Assembly (NCBI RefSeq): GCF_016919165.1
Contig: NZ_JAFFPS010000066.1
Coordinates: forward strand, 1 to 25,370
Source of the DNA: Leptospira chreensis
GTDB lineage: Bacteria; Spirochaetota; Leptospiria; Leptospirales; Leptospiraceae
Direction: 5' to 3'
Length of the DNA stretch: 25,370 bases
Shown here: piece by piece, positions 18,712 to 25,370 of the stretch
Layout: every line of letters starts with the position of its first letter
Numbering within the stretch: position 1 is the stretch's first letter
Translations under genes and position numbers: made by a program
The notes under the pieces: model-generated
Seen by the model: only the letters and a program-made list of their open reading frames with translations
Told to the model about the DNA's origin: nothing
The model's database searches: none

Positions 18712-19053
18712 TTAGTATTCGAAGGAGTCTTCAGCCTCTTCCAGAGTTTTATAAATCTCGAAAACGCTAGAAAGCTTTGTGATTTCCATTAGGTTCTCGA
18801 TATCGGAATTTAAGTTCGCAAATACAAGTCTACCATTGAGGCCATCAATATGTTTATATATATTGAGAAACGTTCCCAAACCAGCTGAGTTGATGAAGGG
18901 AACCTTTTTCAAATCAATAATAAATTTGGGGACTTGGCCTTTTTTGATGTACTGTTCAATCTTTTCAGATAGCTCGAACTCATTTCCGGCTTTGATGGCA
19001 CCTTCAATTTTAATGATGTGCACGTCGTTTTTACTAGTAACTTTGATTTTCAT
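18712..19053 (-). CDS. STAS-domain anti-sigma factor antagonist
   Basis: A 113-residue single STAS domain of SpoIIAA/RsbV type. The phosphorylation loop reads FINSAGLGTFLNIYK; Ser56 is the predicted site, with Asn-Ser-Ala in place of the usual Asp-Ser-Ser, so the phosphorylatable residue is kept. Family members bind or release anti-sigma kinases depending on phosphorylation of this Ser, and such antagonists are numerous in Leptospira. The gene sits between a sigma-like HTH gene and the AsmA-like gene, 63 nt after the former and 21 nt before the latter. No matching serine kinase (RsbW type) or PP2C phosphatase is visible in the window, so its partner must be elsewhere. AAGGG lies unusually close (2-3 nt) to the start codon. 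Confidence 0.93.
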   Translation of the reverse strand: MKIKVTSKNDVHIIKIEGAIKAGNEFELSEKIEQYIKKGQVPKFIIDLKKVPFINSAGLGTFLNIYKHIDGLNGRLVFANLNSDIENLMEITKLSSVFEIYKTLEEAEDSFEY

Positions 19054-19091
19054 AACCCTTCGGAAGGTGGTGTTGCCATAAACATCCTTCG

Positions 19092-19115
19092 AATTTGCTG
19101 AATGTAAAGCAAATT
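19092..19115 (-). promoter_or_regulatory. 8-bp inverted repeat between sigma-like and STAS genes
   Basis: AATTTGCT and AGCAAATT form a perfect 8-bp stem around an 8-nt loop, starting 1 nt after the stop codon of the sigma-like gene. On the minus transcript no U-run follows, so it is not a standard intrinsic terminator. It may be an RNA-processing or stabilising hairpin, or an operator for STAS transcription. Confidence 0.4.
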
Positions 19116-19116
19116 T

Positions 19117-19959
19117 TTATGCATAGTGCAATAAATCTTTGCCGACTCTACGCAGTTCATGTTTTCCCTGTGACAAATGGTTGCGAACTGCCTTTCTGGA
19201 AATGCCTAACACCTTTGCGATCTCTCGTTCGGAAAAGAAACTGCGATCTAAGGCTCTTGTCCTTCGTAAAATCCATAGTTTCTTTTGTTTGAGATACCAT
19301 TTCCGCCGATTTAGATCCGTAGTTTCATAGAGCTTTCTTGTATACCTTGTGATCATACCCGAAAGCCGAGATAAAAGTTGGCGTTGGCGAAAACGTTTCT
19401 CTTCCCAGTCTCGAAAGAAATCATCTGCATCATGTCTTGTTTCGCGTAACTTCCAAAGTAAGAGTTGTTTTAGATTTTGTTTCATGGGCAAATCGAACTG
19501 TAAGGACAAAACTAATGCGGTTGTGGTGGACAATTTGTCTAATTCCGATTTTAGCGGGTTTTCTACCTCCCAAAGTTCTACGGGGATTTCCGCATTTGCT
19601 GGTTTTTCATAGTTCCATAATTGTAAGTATAATTCCCCAGACTCAGGGATTTCTGCACGACGGAACCGGTTTCTATACTGGTTAAAAGCATAGGTCACAA
19701 AAAATCCAAGAACATTGGTTATATGGTAGTTTAAACTAAGGGCCCACATCTTAGAAAAAACTTCCAAGATCGTTACCATCATCTCACAACTCTCATCATC
19801 AGTGATTTTTCTTTTTTTTGCCAAACGATCGGCCATCCAAATGGGTAACTGTTCTTTTAGCAGATTCAGATCGTTATTGGATCTGGCTTCTTGTATGAGA
19901 GTGAGAATCGTTTCATCTAGGATTTTTGGTAACATGGATGGAATGTATAAAGCATCCAT
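19117..19959 (-). CDS. Sigma-like DNA-binding protein with C-terminal HTH
   Basis: A 280-residue Arg/Lys-rich cytosolic protein. The C-terminus (about 242-272) is a clear helix-turn-helix, FSEREIAKVLGISRKAVRNH, followed by a basic helix, the form of sigma-70 region 4. Residues about 70-101 (FSKMWALSLNYHI then GFFVTYAFNQYRNRFRR) loosely recall sigma region 2, where a helix ends in N-x-x-R. The middle is longer than in ECF sigma factors. It may therefore be a divergent sigma factor or a regulator that borrowed region 4. The start is uncertain: ATG 19959 lacks a good ribosome site, and ATG 19935 (residue 9) is an alternative. It follows the NhaC gene by 70 nt and precedes the STAS antagonist gene, which is consistent with a sigma/partner-switch arrangement. 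Confidence 0.7.
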   Translation of the reverse strand: MDALYIPSMLPKILDETILTLIQEARSNNDLNLLKEQLPIWMADRLAKKRKITDDESCEMMVTILEVFSKMWALSLNYHITNVLGFFVTYAFNQYRNRFRRAEIPESGELYLQLWNYEKPANAEIPVELWEVENPLKSELDKLSTTTALVLSLQFDLPMKQNLKQLLLWKLRETRHDADDFFRDWEEKRFRQRQLLSRLSGMITRYTRKLYETTDLNRRKWYLKQKKLWILRRTRALDRSFFSEREIAKVLGISRKAVRNHLSQGKHELRRVGKDLLHYA

Positions 19960-20029
19960 ATAGGAAAGAAACTGTATTATTGATTGTAGATAGAAGCAAG
20001 TCGTCTTTATACGAACGAGTATCGTTTAA

Positions 20030-21406
20030 CTATGAACTTTTAGATTTATTTTTTGCAATGAGTATCAATGATACAGATAAGATTACATGGAATAAGTTAA
20101 AGAATACAAAGGGAAGGAAAGAAAAAACAGAAACACCCAGGGAAGTAGACATAAACGCCCCACAACTATTCCAAGGAATCAGGGGAGATGTGATGGTTCC
20201 GGAGTCTTCTAAGGAACGAGAGATATCTTTTTCAGGAATTCCTTTTTCTTCTGCAAGACTGCGAAAGGCACGAGCAGGGATTACTAAAGATAAATATTGG
20301 TCTGCTGTCACTAAATTCAATAGAAACGAAGTTCCCATCGTCGAAAGTAGAATGTCCCACCGGTCTTTGGCCCAAACTTTGATTTGGATTAATATTTCAT
20401 TTAAATAACCGTATCCTTCCACAACAGCGCCAAACCAAACTGCAGCGAGGATGAGAACTTCTGTAGGTAGAATGGCAACCACCCCTCCCCCACTTAAAAA
20501 CCGATCCAGGATTTCATTTCCTGAATGAGATTCAAATCCATAAATCAGTGTCTTCCCAATCTCATTCGGGAGACCCAATTCAAAACTACTAAATCCAATC
20601 GCAGAGACAATCCCGAGTAACAGAGAAATACGAATATGCATTTTAAAAATAGAAGATCCAAAGACGAGTGCCACTGGAATTAATTTCATCCAGGAAACCC
20701 CAAAAGAAGAAACTGATGCCAAAATCCCGGACTCTAAAGAAAGATTGGTTACTTGGTTGGGATCCCAAACATAGAGGTTTAAAAAATAGAATCCTAAAAT
20801 TGCCAAACCAAAACTAATACAAGTTGTTTTCAACATATGGCGGATATGTTTCCAGATAGGGACATGGGTCAAACTAGATGCTAGGTTGGTTGTATCAGAC
20901 AGAGGAGAGAGTTTGTCTCCAAAGTAACATCCACTTACAATCGCACCGGCTGCCATGGTTTCAGGAAAGGCAATCACTTCGGCCACACCCATAAGAGCGA
21001 CACCGAGTGTACCCGCAGTGGTCCAAGAAGAACCGGAAACCATAGCCGCAATGGCTGCCACTATCGCAAGAGATGGTAAAAAATAATCTGGTTGGAGAAA
21101 TAAAATCCCCACTTGGATCATCGTAAGAAGAACTCCGGAATAGGCCCAAGAGGCGATGAGCATTCCTACAAAAAAAAGAATCTCCATCGCAGGCAAAACA
21201 GAAACAAGGTTTTTACGAAATGAGGATTTGAGAAATAAAAACTTTCGATTCCTTCTTTGCAGAAACGAAAAAACTCCGGCTACCAATAAAGCGATTGGGT
21301 GAGGATAAGAAACCACCCAAACAAATCGAAAAAATAGAATCGAAAGGATTAAGTAGAGAAGTGGAGAAAGAGAGAAAAAAATAGAGTGCGTTTTTTCTCT
21401 CTCCAT
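20030..21406 (-). CDS. NhaC-family Na+/H+ antiporter
   Basis: A 458-residue polytopic inner-membrane protein with about ten to eleven hydrophobic segments. Family signatures include SGSSWTTAGTLGVALMG, GAIVSGCYFGDKLSPLSDTTNLA and, near the C-terminus, SGTITSPLIPWNSCGA. These polar, broken-helix motifs are characteristic of NhaC-type exchangers, which use proton influx to expel Na+ or exchange amino-acid or malate/lactate partners in some members. The exact substrate cannot be fixed from sequence. It starts 3 nt after the stop of the Nramp-related gene, so the two transporters are almost surely co-transcribed. The C-terminus ends in a basic KNKSKSS tail. Confidence 0.92.
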   Translation of the reverse strand: MEREKTHSIFFSLSPLLYLILSILFFRFVWVVSYPHPIALLVAGVFSFLQRRNRKFLFLKSSFRKNLVSVLPAMEILFFVGMLIASWAYSGVLLTMIQVGILFLQPDYFLPSLAIVAAIAAMVSGSSWTTAGTLGVALMGVAEVIAFPETMAAGAIVSGCYFGDKLSPLSDTTNLASSLTHVPIWKHIRHMLKTTCISFGLAILGFYFLNLYVWDPNQVTNLSLESGILASVSSFGVSWMKLIPVALVFGSSIFKMHIRISLLLGIVSAIGFSSFELGLPNEIGKTLIYGFESHSGNEILDRFLSGGGVVAILPTEVLILAAVWFGAVVEGYGYLNEILIQIKVWAKDRWDILLSTMGTSFLLNLVTADQYLSLVIPARAFRSLAEEKGIPEKDISRSLEDSGTITSPLIPWNSCGAFMSTSLGVSVFSFLPFVFFNLFHVILSVSLILIAKNKSKSS

Positions 21407-21409
21407 ACT

Positions 21410-22666
21410 TTAAAGAAAGGTAATATTGATATAATAGATCGAAAAGCCAAAAAGGAATAAAATACCAAACCAAGAAAGTAAATTCATCCAAGGTTTTGGT
21501 CTTTGTTCTCGAGGAATTTCTTTTCCAAATAAAATCAAATGGTGAATGAGAGCAAGAACTGGTGCATTCAAAAATGAAACGGTGGTCGCAAAATCGACCA
21601 AACTCTTCATATTGGTTCTAAAAAATAATAAAATCAAAATGGATCCGACACCCACGAGGACAATCCAATACCAATAGAGTTTTTCTGTCGGGACCTTTTC
21701 CAATGGTTTGAACAAACGACGGCTGGCGTTAGATACCACTCTTGGATAGGCATCAAAACAAGTTAAAGTAGTAGAGAACATAGTAAAAAAGGCGGCAATG
21801 AGAATGATAGGATAAGACCAGGATCCAATAGCAGAAGTATACAAACGCACAAGCTCTGAAGCAAAACTAACGGCTTGCGAGGAGAATTCTGCTCCCGTGT
21901 TGTACATCATATTCGCACCAAGTGCTAAAAAACAAACCGCAAGTAACGTTGTTCCAATATAACCGATGTTAAAATCGATCATGGCATATTTCATTGGTGG
22001 GAGTTTTCCATCCGGAGTTTTTTTGGCGAGGGTCCAATCTGATTGCCAAACCGCCGCTTCGATCGGGATTGGCATCCAACCCATAAGAGCAATGAGAAAG
22101 GCAACATCCCCCAAGTTAGAAATTTCAAAAACTTTCCCTGTTGTTTCTAATTTCGGAATGGCAGCATAAAAAGAAAGAACCATTGCAACGACAGTAGAAA
22201 CAGTCAATAAAACCACGATCCATTTCATAAGACCGTCAAGAGCTGCAAACTTACCAATCGCAAGTAATAGAAAACAAAACACCAAAATGATGGCGCAGAG
22301 TAACCAAGGCTCCATAGTGATCCCTAGGAGATTGGAAAATAGTCCCGAAGTGACGAGTGTTACCGTCGCAACGATGATACACATCGTTCCAATCGATATA
22401 AAGAAAAAGATCCAGACGGGCAACCGACCCAGGGCCTCGTAACCATCTAACAAAGATTTACCGGTAATAATGGTGTATTTGGTTCCTACGACAAAAAAAG
22501 GATATTTGATTAGGTTGGCAAATAACACAACAAAGAGGAGACCGTATCCATATACGGCTCCTGCCCTTGTCGATTGTACAAGATGGGAAACACCGACGGC
22601 AGCGCCGGCATACAAAAGGCCTGGACCAAGATAAGCTAAGAAAGGAAATCGTCTCATTTTGGACAA
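21410..22666 (-). CDS. Nramp-related transporter lacking the DPGN metal motif
   Basis: A 418-residue inner-membrane protein with about eleven hydrophobic helices. The N-terminal LGPGLLYAGAAVGVSH and TRAGA align with TM1 of Nramp (GPG...DPGN...AGA), but DPGN is replaced by GVSH. In TM6 the MPH core is replaced by MPI within LMGWMPIPIEAAVW. These are the residues that hold Mn2+/Fe2+ in canonical MntH, so metal transport in the usual way is doubtful. A similar subfamily annotated as Nramp is common in Bacteroidetes and spirochaetes; its substrate is not known to me. The listed start is TTG 22666 with AGG five bases upstream; ATG 22657 (residue 4) is an equal alternative. It lies 41 nt downstream of the hybrid kinase and 3 nt before NhaC. 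Confidence 0.85.
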   Translation of the reverse strand: MSKMRRFPFLAYLGPGLLYAGAAVGVSHLVQSTRAGAVYGYGLLFVVLFANLIKYPFFVVGTKYTIITGKSLLDGYEALGRLPVWIFFFISIGTMCIIVATVTLVTSGLFSNLLGITMEPWLLCAIILVFCFLLLAIGKFAALDGLMKWIVVLLTVSTVVAMVLSFYAAIPKLETTGKVFEISNLGDVAFLIALMGWMPIPIEAAVWQSDWTLAKKTPDGKLPPMKYAMIDFNIGYIGTTLLAVCFLALGANMMYNTGAEFSSQAVSFASELVRLYTSAIGSWSYPIILIAAFFTMFSTTLTCFDAYPRVVSNASRRLFKPLEKVPTEKLYWYWIVLVGVGSILILLFFRTNMKSLVDFATTVSFLNAPVLALIHHLILFGKEIPREQRPKPWMNLLSWFGILFLFGFSIYYINITFL

Positions 22667-22675
22667 ATTGGCCTG

Positions 22676-22706
22676 ATTCGAAAGTTTTTGCTACTCTATT
22701 CGAAAG
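22676..22706. repeat. Two 9-bp direct repeats ATTCGAAAG, 22-bp period
   Basis: ATTCGAAAG occurs at 22676-22684 and again at 22698-22706, exactly 22 bp apart, about two turns of B-DNA. Each contains the palindrome TTCGAA. They fill most of the 41-nt gap between the kinase stop and the transporter start, a suitable place for an operator. No convincing -35/-10 pair is seen beside them. Chance is possible. Confidence 0.4.
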
Positions 22707-22707
22707 A

Positions 22708-24666
22708 TTACTGGTTCAAATAATGAAATAGAATTTGATTGAGAGCTAAAATATCGATCGGTTTGGTCAAAAACTGATCCATTCCTACTTCAAAACATTT
22801 TTTGCGTTCTTCATACAATGCCCCAGCTGTCAGTGCAACGATGGGTACCGATGTGCCTGCCTGTTGTTTGCGAATTTCAGTCGCCGCTTCTAGTCCATCC
22901 ATATTGGGCATTTGGACATCCATAAAAACCAAATCAGGAGTGGATTCGTGGAAAAAACGAACCGCCTCTAATCCATCGACTGCTTCTTTGATTCGAGCGT
23001 TCGGAATGTATTTTTGAATCATTCGTTTTAAAAGATTCCGATTCATCTCATTATCTTCTACTACCAAAATATAAGGAGAAACTTCACTGAGGACAGACTG
23101 ATCCAATTGTGCGAGCAGTTCATTTTGGTATTCATTCTCATCCTGAGAACTTTGATGTGTGGTTTGGTCCACAGAACTACATTCAATCACAAATCGAAAC
23201 TCGGTCCCCACTCCATGTTCCGAATGGAATTCAATTTGGCCTCCCATCAAATCTAACAAAGACTTGGTGATCCTTAACCCGAGCCCAGTTCCCCCATACC
23301 GACGAGTGGAATTGGATTCCCCTTGCCAAAACGATTGGAATAGATGAGATTTATGTTCTTCCGGAATCCCAATACCTGTATCTGTGATTGTAAATTCTAG
23401 TTTTGTTTTTTGATTTTCGCCTGAGGATGCTGCTACTTTCAATACAACCCCACCCACTTCTGTAAATTTCACTGCATTTCCAAGCAAGTTAATGAGAATT
23501 TGGCGAAGTCTTGTGGCATCGACAAAGATAATTTCTGGAACATCTGGCCCTTCATCCAGGCGAAGTTCAATCCCCTTTTCATTCGCTTTCCATTTCAAAA
23601 CACCTAACGAATCTTTTATGATCTGTTTTAGATTGGAGGTAACTTCGTTTAATACTAATTTCCCAGCTTCAATTTTGGAAATATCTAATACATCGTTGAT
23701 GATACCAAGAAGACCGTGGGCACTACTGATGGCATTTTTTACATATTCTTTTTGATCGGAATCTAAGTTGGTCGTGAGTAATAATTCATTAAAGCCAATG
23801 ACTCCATTGAGTGGAGTTCGGATTTCGTGGCTCATATTGGCAACAAATTCTGATTTTGCTTCGTTGGCTCTTTCTGCTTCTTTTTTTGCATTCAACAAAT
23901 GGAACTCAGCATTTTTTCTACCGGTAATATCATTTAAGTGAACAACAAAATAAGATGGTTCCCCATTTCTATCTTTTACCAAAGTATTGGAGATTTCAAC
24001 CCACAGAATATTTTTCTCTTTTGAATAAAATCTTTTTTCATATGTGATACTTTCCTTAGCACCGCCGATAGCGGATTCACGAAAGGACTCAAAAAGTTGT
24101 TTGTCTTCTTCGTAAGCGAACTCATTTGATCTTCTTCCAATAAGTTCTCTTTCGCTATAACCCAACATCGCTTCTAGTTTTTTGTTTACCTTAATGAATC
24201 GCCCATTTAAATCCAAAAAACATACACCGATACCGGCATTATCAAAACTCATACGGAACCGTTCTTCGCTATCCGCAAGTTCTTCTTGGATTTCATTTTC
24301 TTCGGTGATATCACGATTGATCGCAATGAGACCAATGGTTTTGCCAGATTTGTCTTTTAAAAAACTGGCAGCAGAACGAATTTTTAGTTTTCTAGATTCT
24401 TTATCGTATTGGAAAACTTCACCCTGCCAAATCCCTTTGGTTTGGAGCTCCGAAAGACGACTGGCCCTTGTGGTATTGGTTTGTTCTGTTTTTAAAAGTG
24501 TAACTGTGGACTGGCCGATGACTTCATCTGCAGTGAATCCGTAAATTCGTTCTGCAGCTAAATTCCAACTGGTGACTTTAAATTCCAAATCTGTAACAAT
24601 GACCGCATCGTAGAGGTATTGCAATACGAGAGAGGAATAGACTTCACTAGGAATCAAGTTTTCCAT
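22708..24666 (-). CDS. Soluble hybrid histidine kinase, PAS-PAS-HisKA-HATPase-REC
   Basis: A 652-residue cytosolic protein with no membrane segment. Domains in order: PAS 1 (about 12-125), PAS 2 (about 131-250), HisKA with [11 protein letters not shown] and phospho-acceptor His280, HATPase_c (about 380-495) with DTGIGIP and GGTGLGL, and a C-terminal receiver (about 530-648) with VVEDNEMNR, the phospho-acceptor Asp583 in [11 protein letters not shown], and a TKP motif. All catalytic residues are present. No output domain follows, so it must pass phosphate to a separate histidine phosphotransfer protein or act in a branched relay. GGA lies five bases before ATG 24666. It heads the eight-gene minus-strand run, and the two transporter genes follow directly, which suggests but does not prove a functional link. 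Confidence 0.95.
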   Translation of the reverse strand: MENLIPSEVYSSLVLQYLYDAVIVTDLEFKVTSWNLAAERIYGFTADEVIGQSTVTLLKTEQTNTTRASRLSELQTKGIWQGEVFQYDKESRKLKIRSAASFLKDKSGKTIGLIAINRDITEENEIQEELADSEERFRMSFDNAGIGVCFLDLNGRFIKVNKKLEAMLGYSERELIGRRSNEFAYEEDKQLFESFRESAIGGAKESITYEKRFYSKEKNILWVEISNTLVKDRNGEPSYFVVHLNDITGRKNAEFHLLNAKKEAERANEAKSEFVANMSHEIRTPLNGVIGFNELLLTTNLDSDQKEYVKNAISSAHGLLGIINDVLDISKIEAGKLVLNEVTSNLKQIIKDSLGVLKWKANEKGIELRLDEGPDVPEIIFVDATRLRQILINLLGNAVKFTEVGGVVLKVAASSGENQKTKLEFTITDTGIGIPEEHKSHLFQSFWQGESNSTRRYGGTGLGLRITKSLLDLMGGQIEFHSEHGVGTEFRFVIECSSVDQTTHQSSQDENEYQNELLAQLDQSVLSEVSPYILVVEDNEMNRNLLKRMIQKYIPNARIKEAVDGLEAVRFFHESTPDLVFMDVQMPNMDGLEAATEIRKQQAGTSVPIVALTAGALYEERKKCFEVGMDQFLTKPIDILALNQILFHYLNQ

Positions 24667-24839
24667 CGACTTCCAATCTCAAAGCAGATTTGAAAAAACT
24701 GCAAGCGATAACTAGGTAAAAAAAGAAGGATACAACTCTCTCCTCCGCTGAATGCTTACGATTTTCTGACTTCGAATTAGTAAATCTACTGAGTTTTAAA
24801 CCAAAAAACCAGCCCTGACTCCACTTAGGATACATATAA

Positions 24840-24864
24840 CACCTACCTTCGTTAGGTGATTTTT
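24840..24864 (+). terminator. Possible weak intrinsic terminator, plus-strand orientation
   Basis: CACCTA and TAGGTG form a 6-bp stem with a 7-nt loop, followed by GATTTTT. The layout fits a short Rho-independent terminator reading on the plus strand, yet no plus-strand gene precedes it in this window. It could stop antisense transcription, or be chance. Confidence 0.3.
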
Positions 24865-25124
24865 ACAAATCCTGGCAAGCCTTCTCGCTTCTTACAACAA
24901 ACCTCACCTATTTCGCGAACGATCGGTTCTTGAAGCTCATTACTCTTGGAATTGGTAGTGGATTTAATTTTTATAAAATAGGAACTAATCGTAACCCCGC
25001 AATCATACCTCAGATTTCGAGCAAGACACCCCGCTCTAGGACTATTCGGGAAAATTGAATATTGGTAACAGAGGAAAAGATCCTAACCCGCAATCCTGCA
25101 CAGCGACCCATAGGGAGCGAGCAG

Positions 25125-25168
25125 GCGACATTCGCGGAGCAAACTTTGTTTGCCTAGCGAATAGTCGC
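25125..25168. repeat. 44-bp nested inverted repeat (REP-like)
   Basis: Three nested stem segments share one centre: GCGAC pairs with GTCGC, TTCGC with GCGAA, and GCAAAC with GTTTGC around a TTT loop, with only 1-3 nt mismatched bulges between them. A copy of GACATTCGC (25127-25135) recurs at 25170-25178. It lies just downstream of the 5S terminator. It may be a dispersed palindromic element; only one copy is in the window. Confidence 0.65.
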
Positions 25169-25189
25169 GGACATTCGCCGGACCACACA

Positions 25190-25222
25190 AATAAAAAAAG
25201 CGCCCACTTTCGTGAACGCTTT
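25190..25222 (-). terminator. Intrinsic terminator of the 5S rRNA gene
   Basis: On the minus strand an 11-bp stem, AAAGCGTTCAC with GTGGGCGCTTT (two G-U pairs), closes on a GAAA tetraloop and runs into TTTTATTT. It sits about 20 nt after the predicted 3' end of 5S rRNA. All features of a strong Rho-independent terminator are present. Confidence 0.88.
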
Positions 25223-25242
25223 CGTATGGATTATAAGTGCTA

Positions 25243-25359
25243 ACCCGGCAATGTCCTACTCTCCCATTGAGCGAACCCAATAGTACCATCGGCGATGAGA
25301 AGCTTGACTTCCGTGTTCGGAATGGGAACGGGTATGGCCTTCTCTCCATAATCACCAGG
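25243..25359 (-). rRNA. rrf: 5S ribosomal RNA
   Basis: The minus strand reads CCTGGTGATTATGG at the 5' end and ends in CATTGCCGGG. The terminal helix forms CCUGGUGA with UUGCCGGG. Universal 5S segments are visible, including CCCGTTCCCATTCCGAACACGG, GAAGTCAAGC and GGTACTATTGGG. The length of about 117 nt is normal. No 23S or tRNA sequence flanks it on the downstream side, matching the dispersed rRNA genes of Leptospira. Exact ends are uncertain by 1-2 nt, and its promoter lies outside the window. Confidence 0.95.
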
Positions 25360-25370
25360 AGTAATTACCA

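Larger units (their letters stand above)
24667..25192. other. Non-coding spacer between hybrid kinase and 5S rRNA
   Basis: About 525 bp without a credible gene. Short open frames here have no ribosome site and no recognisable protein. It should contain the promoter of the kinase gene, but no convincing -35/-10 pair was found. It holds a small hairpin with a T-run (24840-24864), a nested 44-bp inverted repeat (25125-25168) and short TAACCC-GCAAT repeats similar to the 3' end of the 5S gene. Confidence 0.6.

Noticed and set aside
19960..20029. Promoter for the sigma-like gene in the 70-nt gap
   Set aside because: AT-rich stretches and a weak ATAC/GTAT inverted repeat are present, but no -35/-10 pair with acceptable spacing was convincing.
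19926..20408. 160-aa plus-strand open frame spanning the NhaC 3' end
   Set aside because: It runs antisense to conserved NhaC motifs and the sigma-like start; its composition is low-quality and no ribosome site or domain is seen.
24647..24835. 62-aa minus-strand open frame upstream of the hybrid kinase
   Set aside because: It overlaps the kinase start, lacks a ribosome site and has no recognisable content; the kinase start is well supported.
1..25370. CRISPR array, insertion sequence, phage or toxin-antitoxin genes
   Set aside because: No regularly spaced repeats, transposase, integrase or toxin/antitoxin pair could be found on either strand.

Overview
The window looks like chromosomal DNA of a spirochaete of the genus Leptospira. 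The reasons are spirochaete-type lipoproteins (short signal peptide, Cys after Asn or Gly), many PAS histidine kinases and STAS-type regulators, an isolated 5S rRNA gene not joined to 16S/23S, and moderately AT-rich DNA. The genus call is inference; species and clade cannot be read from the sequence. No phage, insertion sequence or CRISPR array was seen.

Layout. (1) 1-1782 (+): the 3' part of a PAS-PAS histidine kinase that enters from outside the window. (2) 1775-6037 (-): a tight four-gene run, htrA-like protease, class I aminotransferase, murI, purM. Gaps are 5 and 0 nt and the last junction overlaps by 8 nt. (3) 6041-7126 (+): a lipoprotein zinc aminopeptidase, divergent from the protease with only 3 bp between start codons. 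(4) 7123-24666 (-): eight co-directional genes with gaps of 70 nt or less. In transcription order they are a hybrid histidine kinase, an Nramp-related transporter without the usual metal motif, an NhaC-type antiporter, a sigma-like HTH protein, a STAS antagonist, a 1010-aa AsmA-like membrane protein, a DUF1318-like lipoprotein, and a 2647-aa lipoprotein. The last has a TolB-like propeller, TPR-type helical repeats and two possible degenerate CHAT-like regions. (5) 24667-25192: a non-coding spacer with a 44-bp nested inverted repeat. (6) about 25243-25359 (-): 5S rRNA followed by a strong intrinsic terminator.

The most interesting block is 7123-18690. An AsmA-like inner-membrane protein followed at once by a DUF1318-like lipoprotein recalls the enterobacterial YdbH-YnbE-YdbL intermembrane lipid-transport operon. 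Here the lipoprotein and DUF1318 parts appear to be one protein. A translationally coupled giant lipoprotein is added. The upstream sigma-like/STAS pair and the kinase/transporter genes may supply regulation and envelope homeostasis. That link rests on gene order only.
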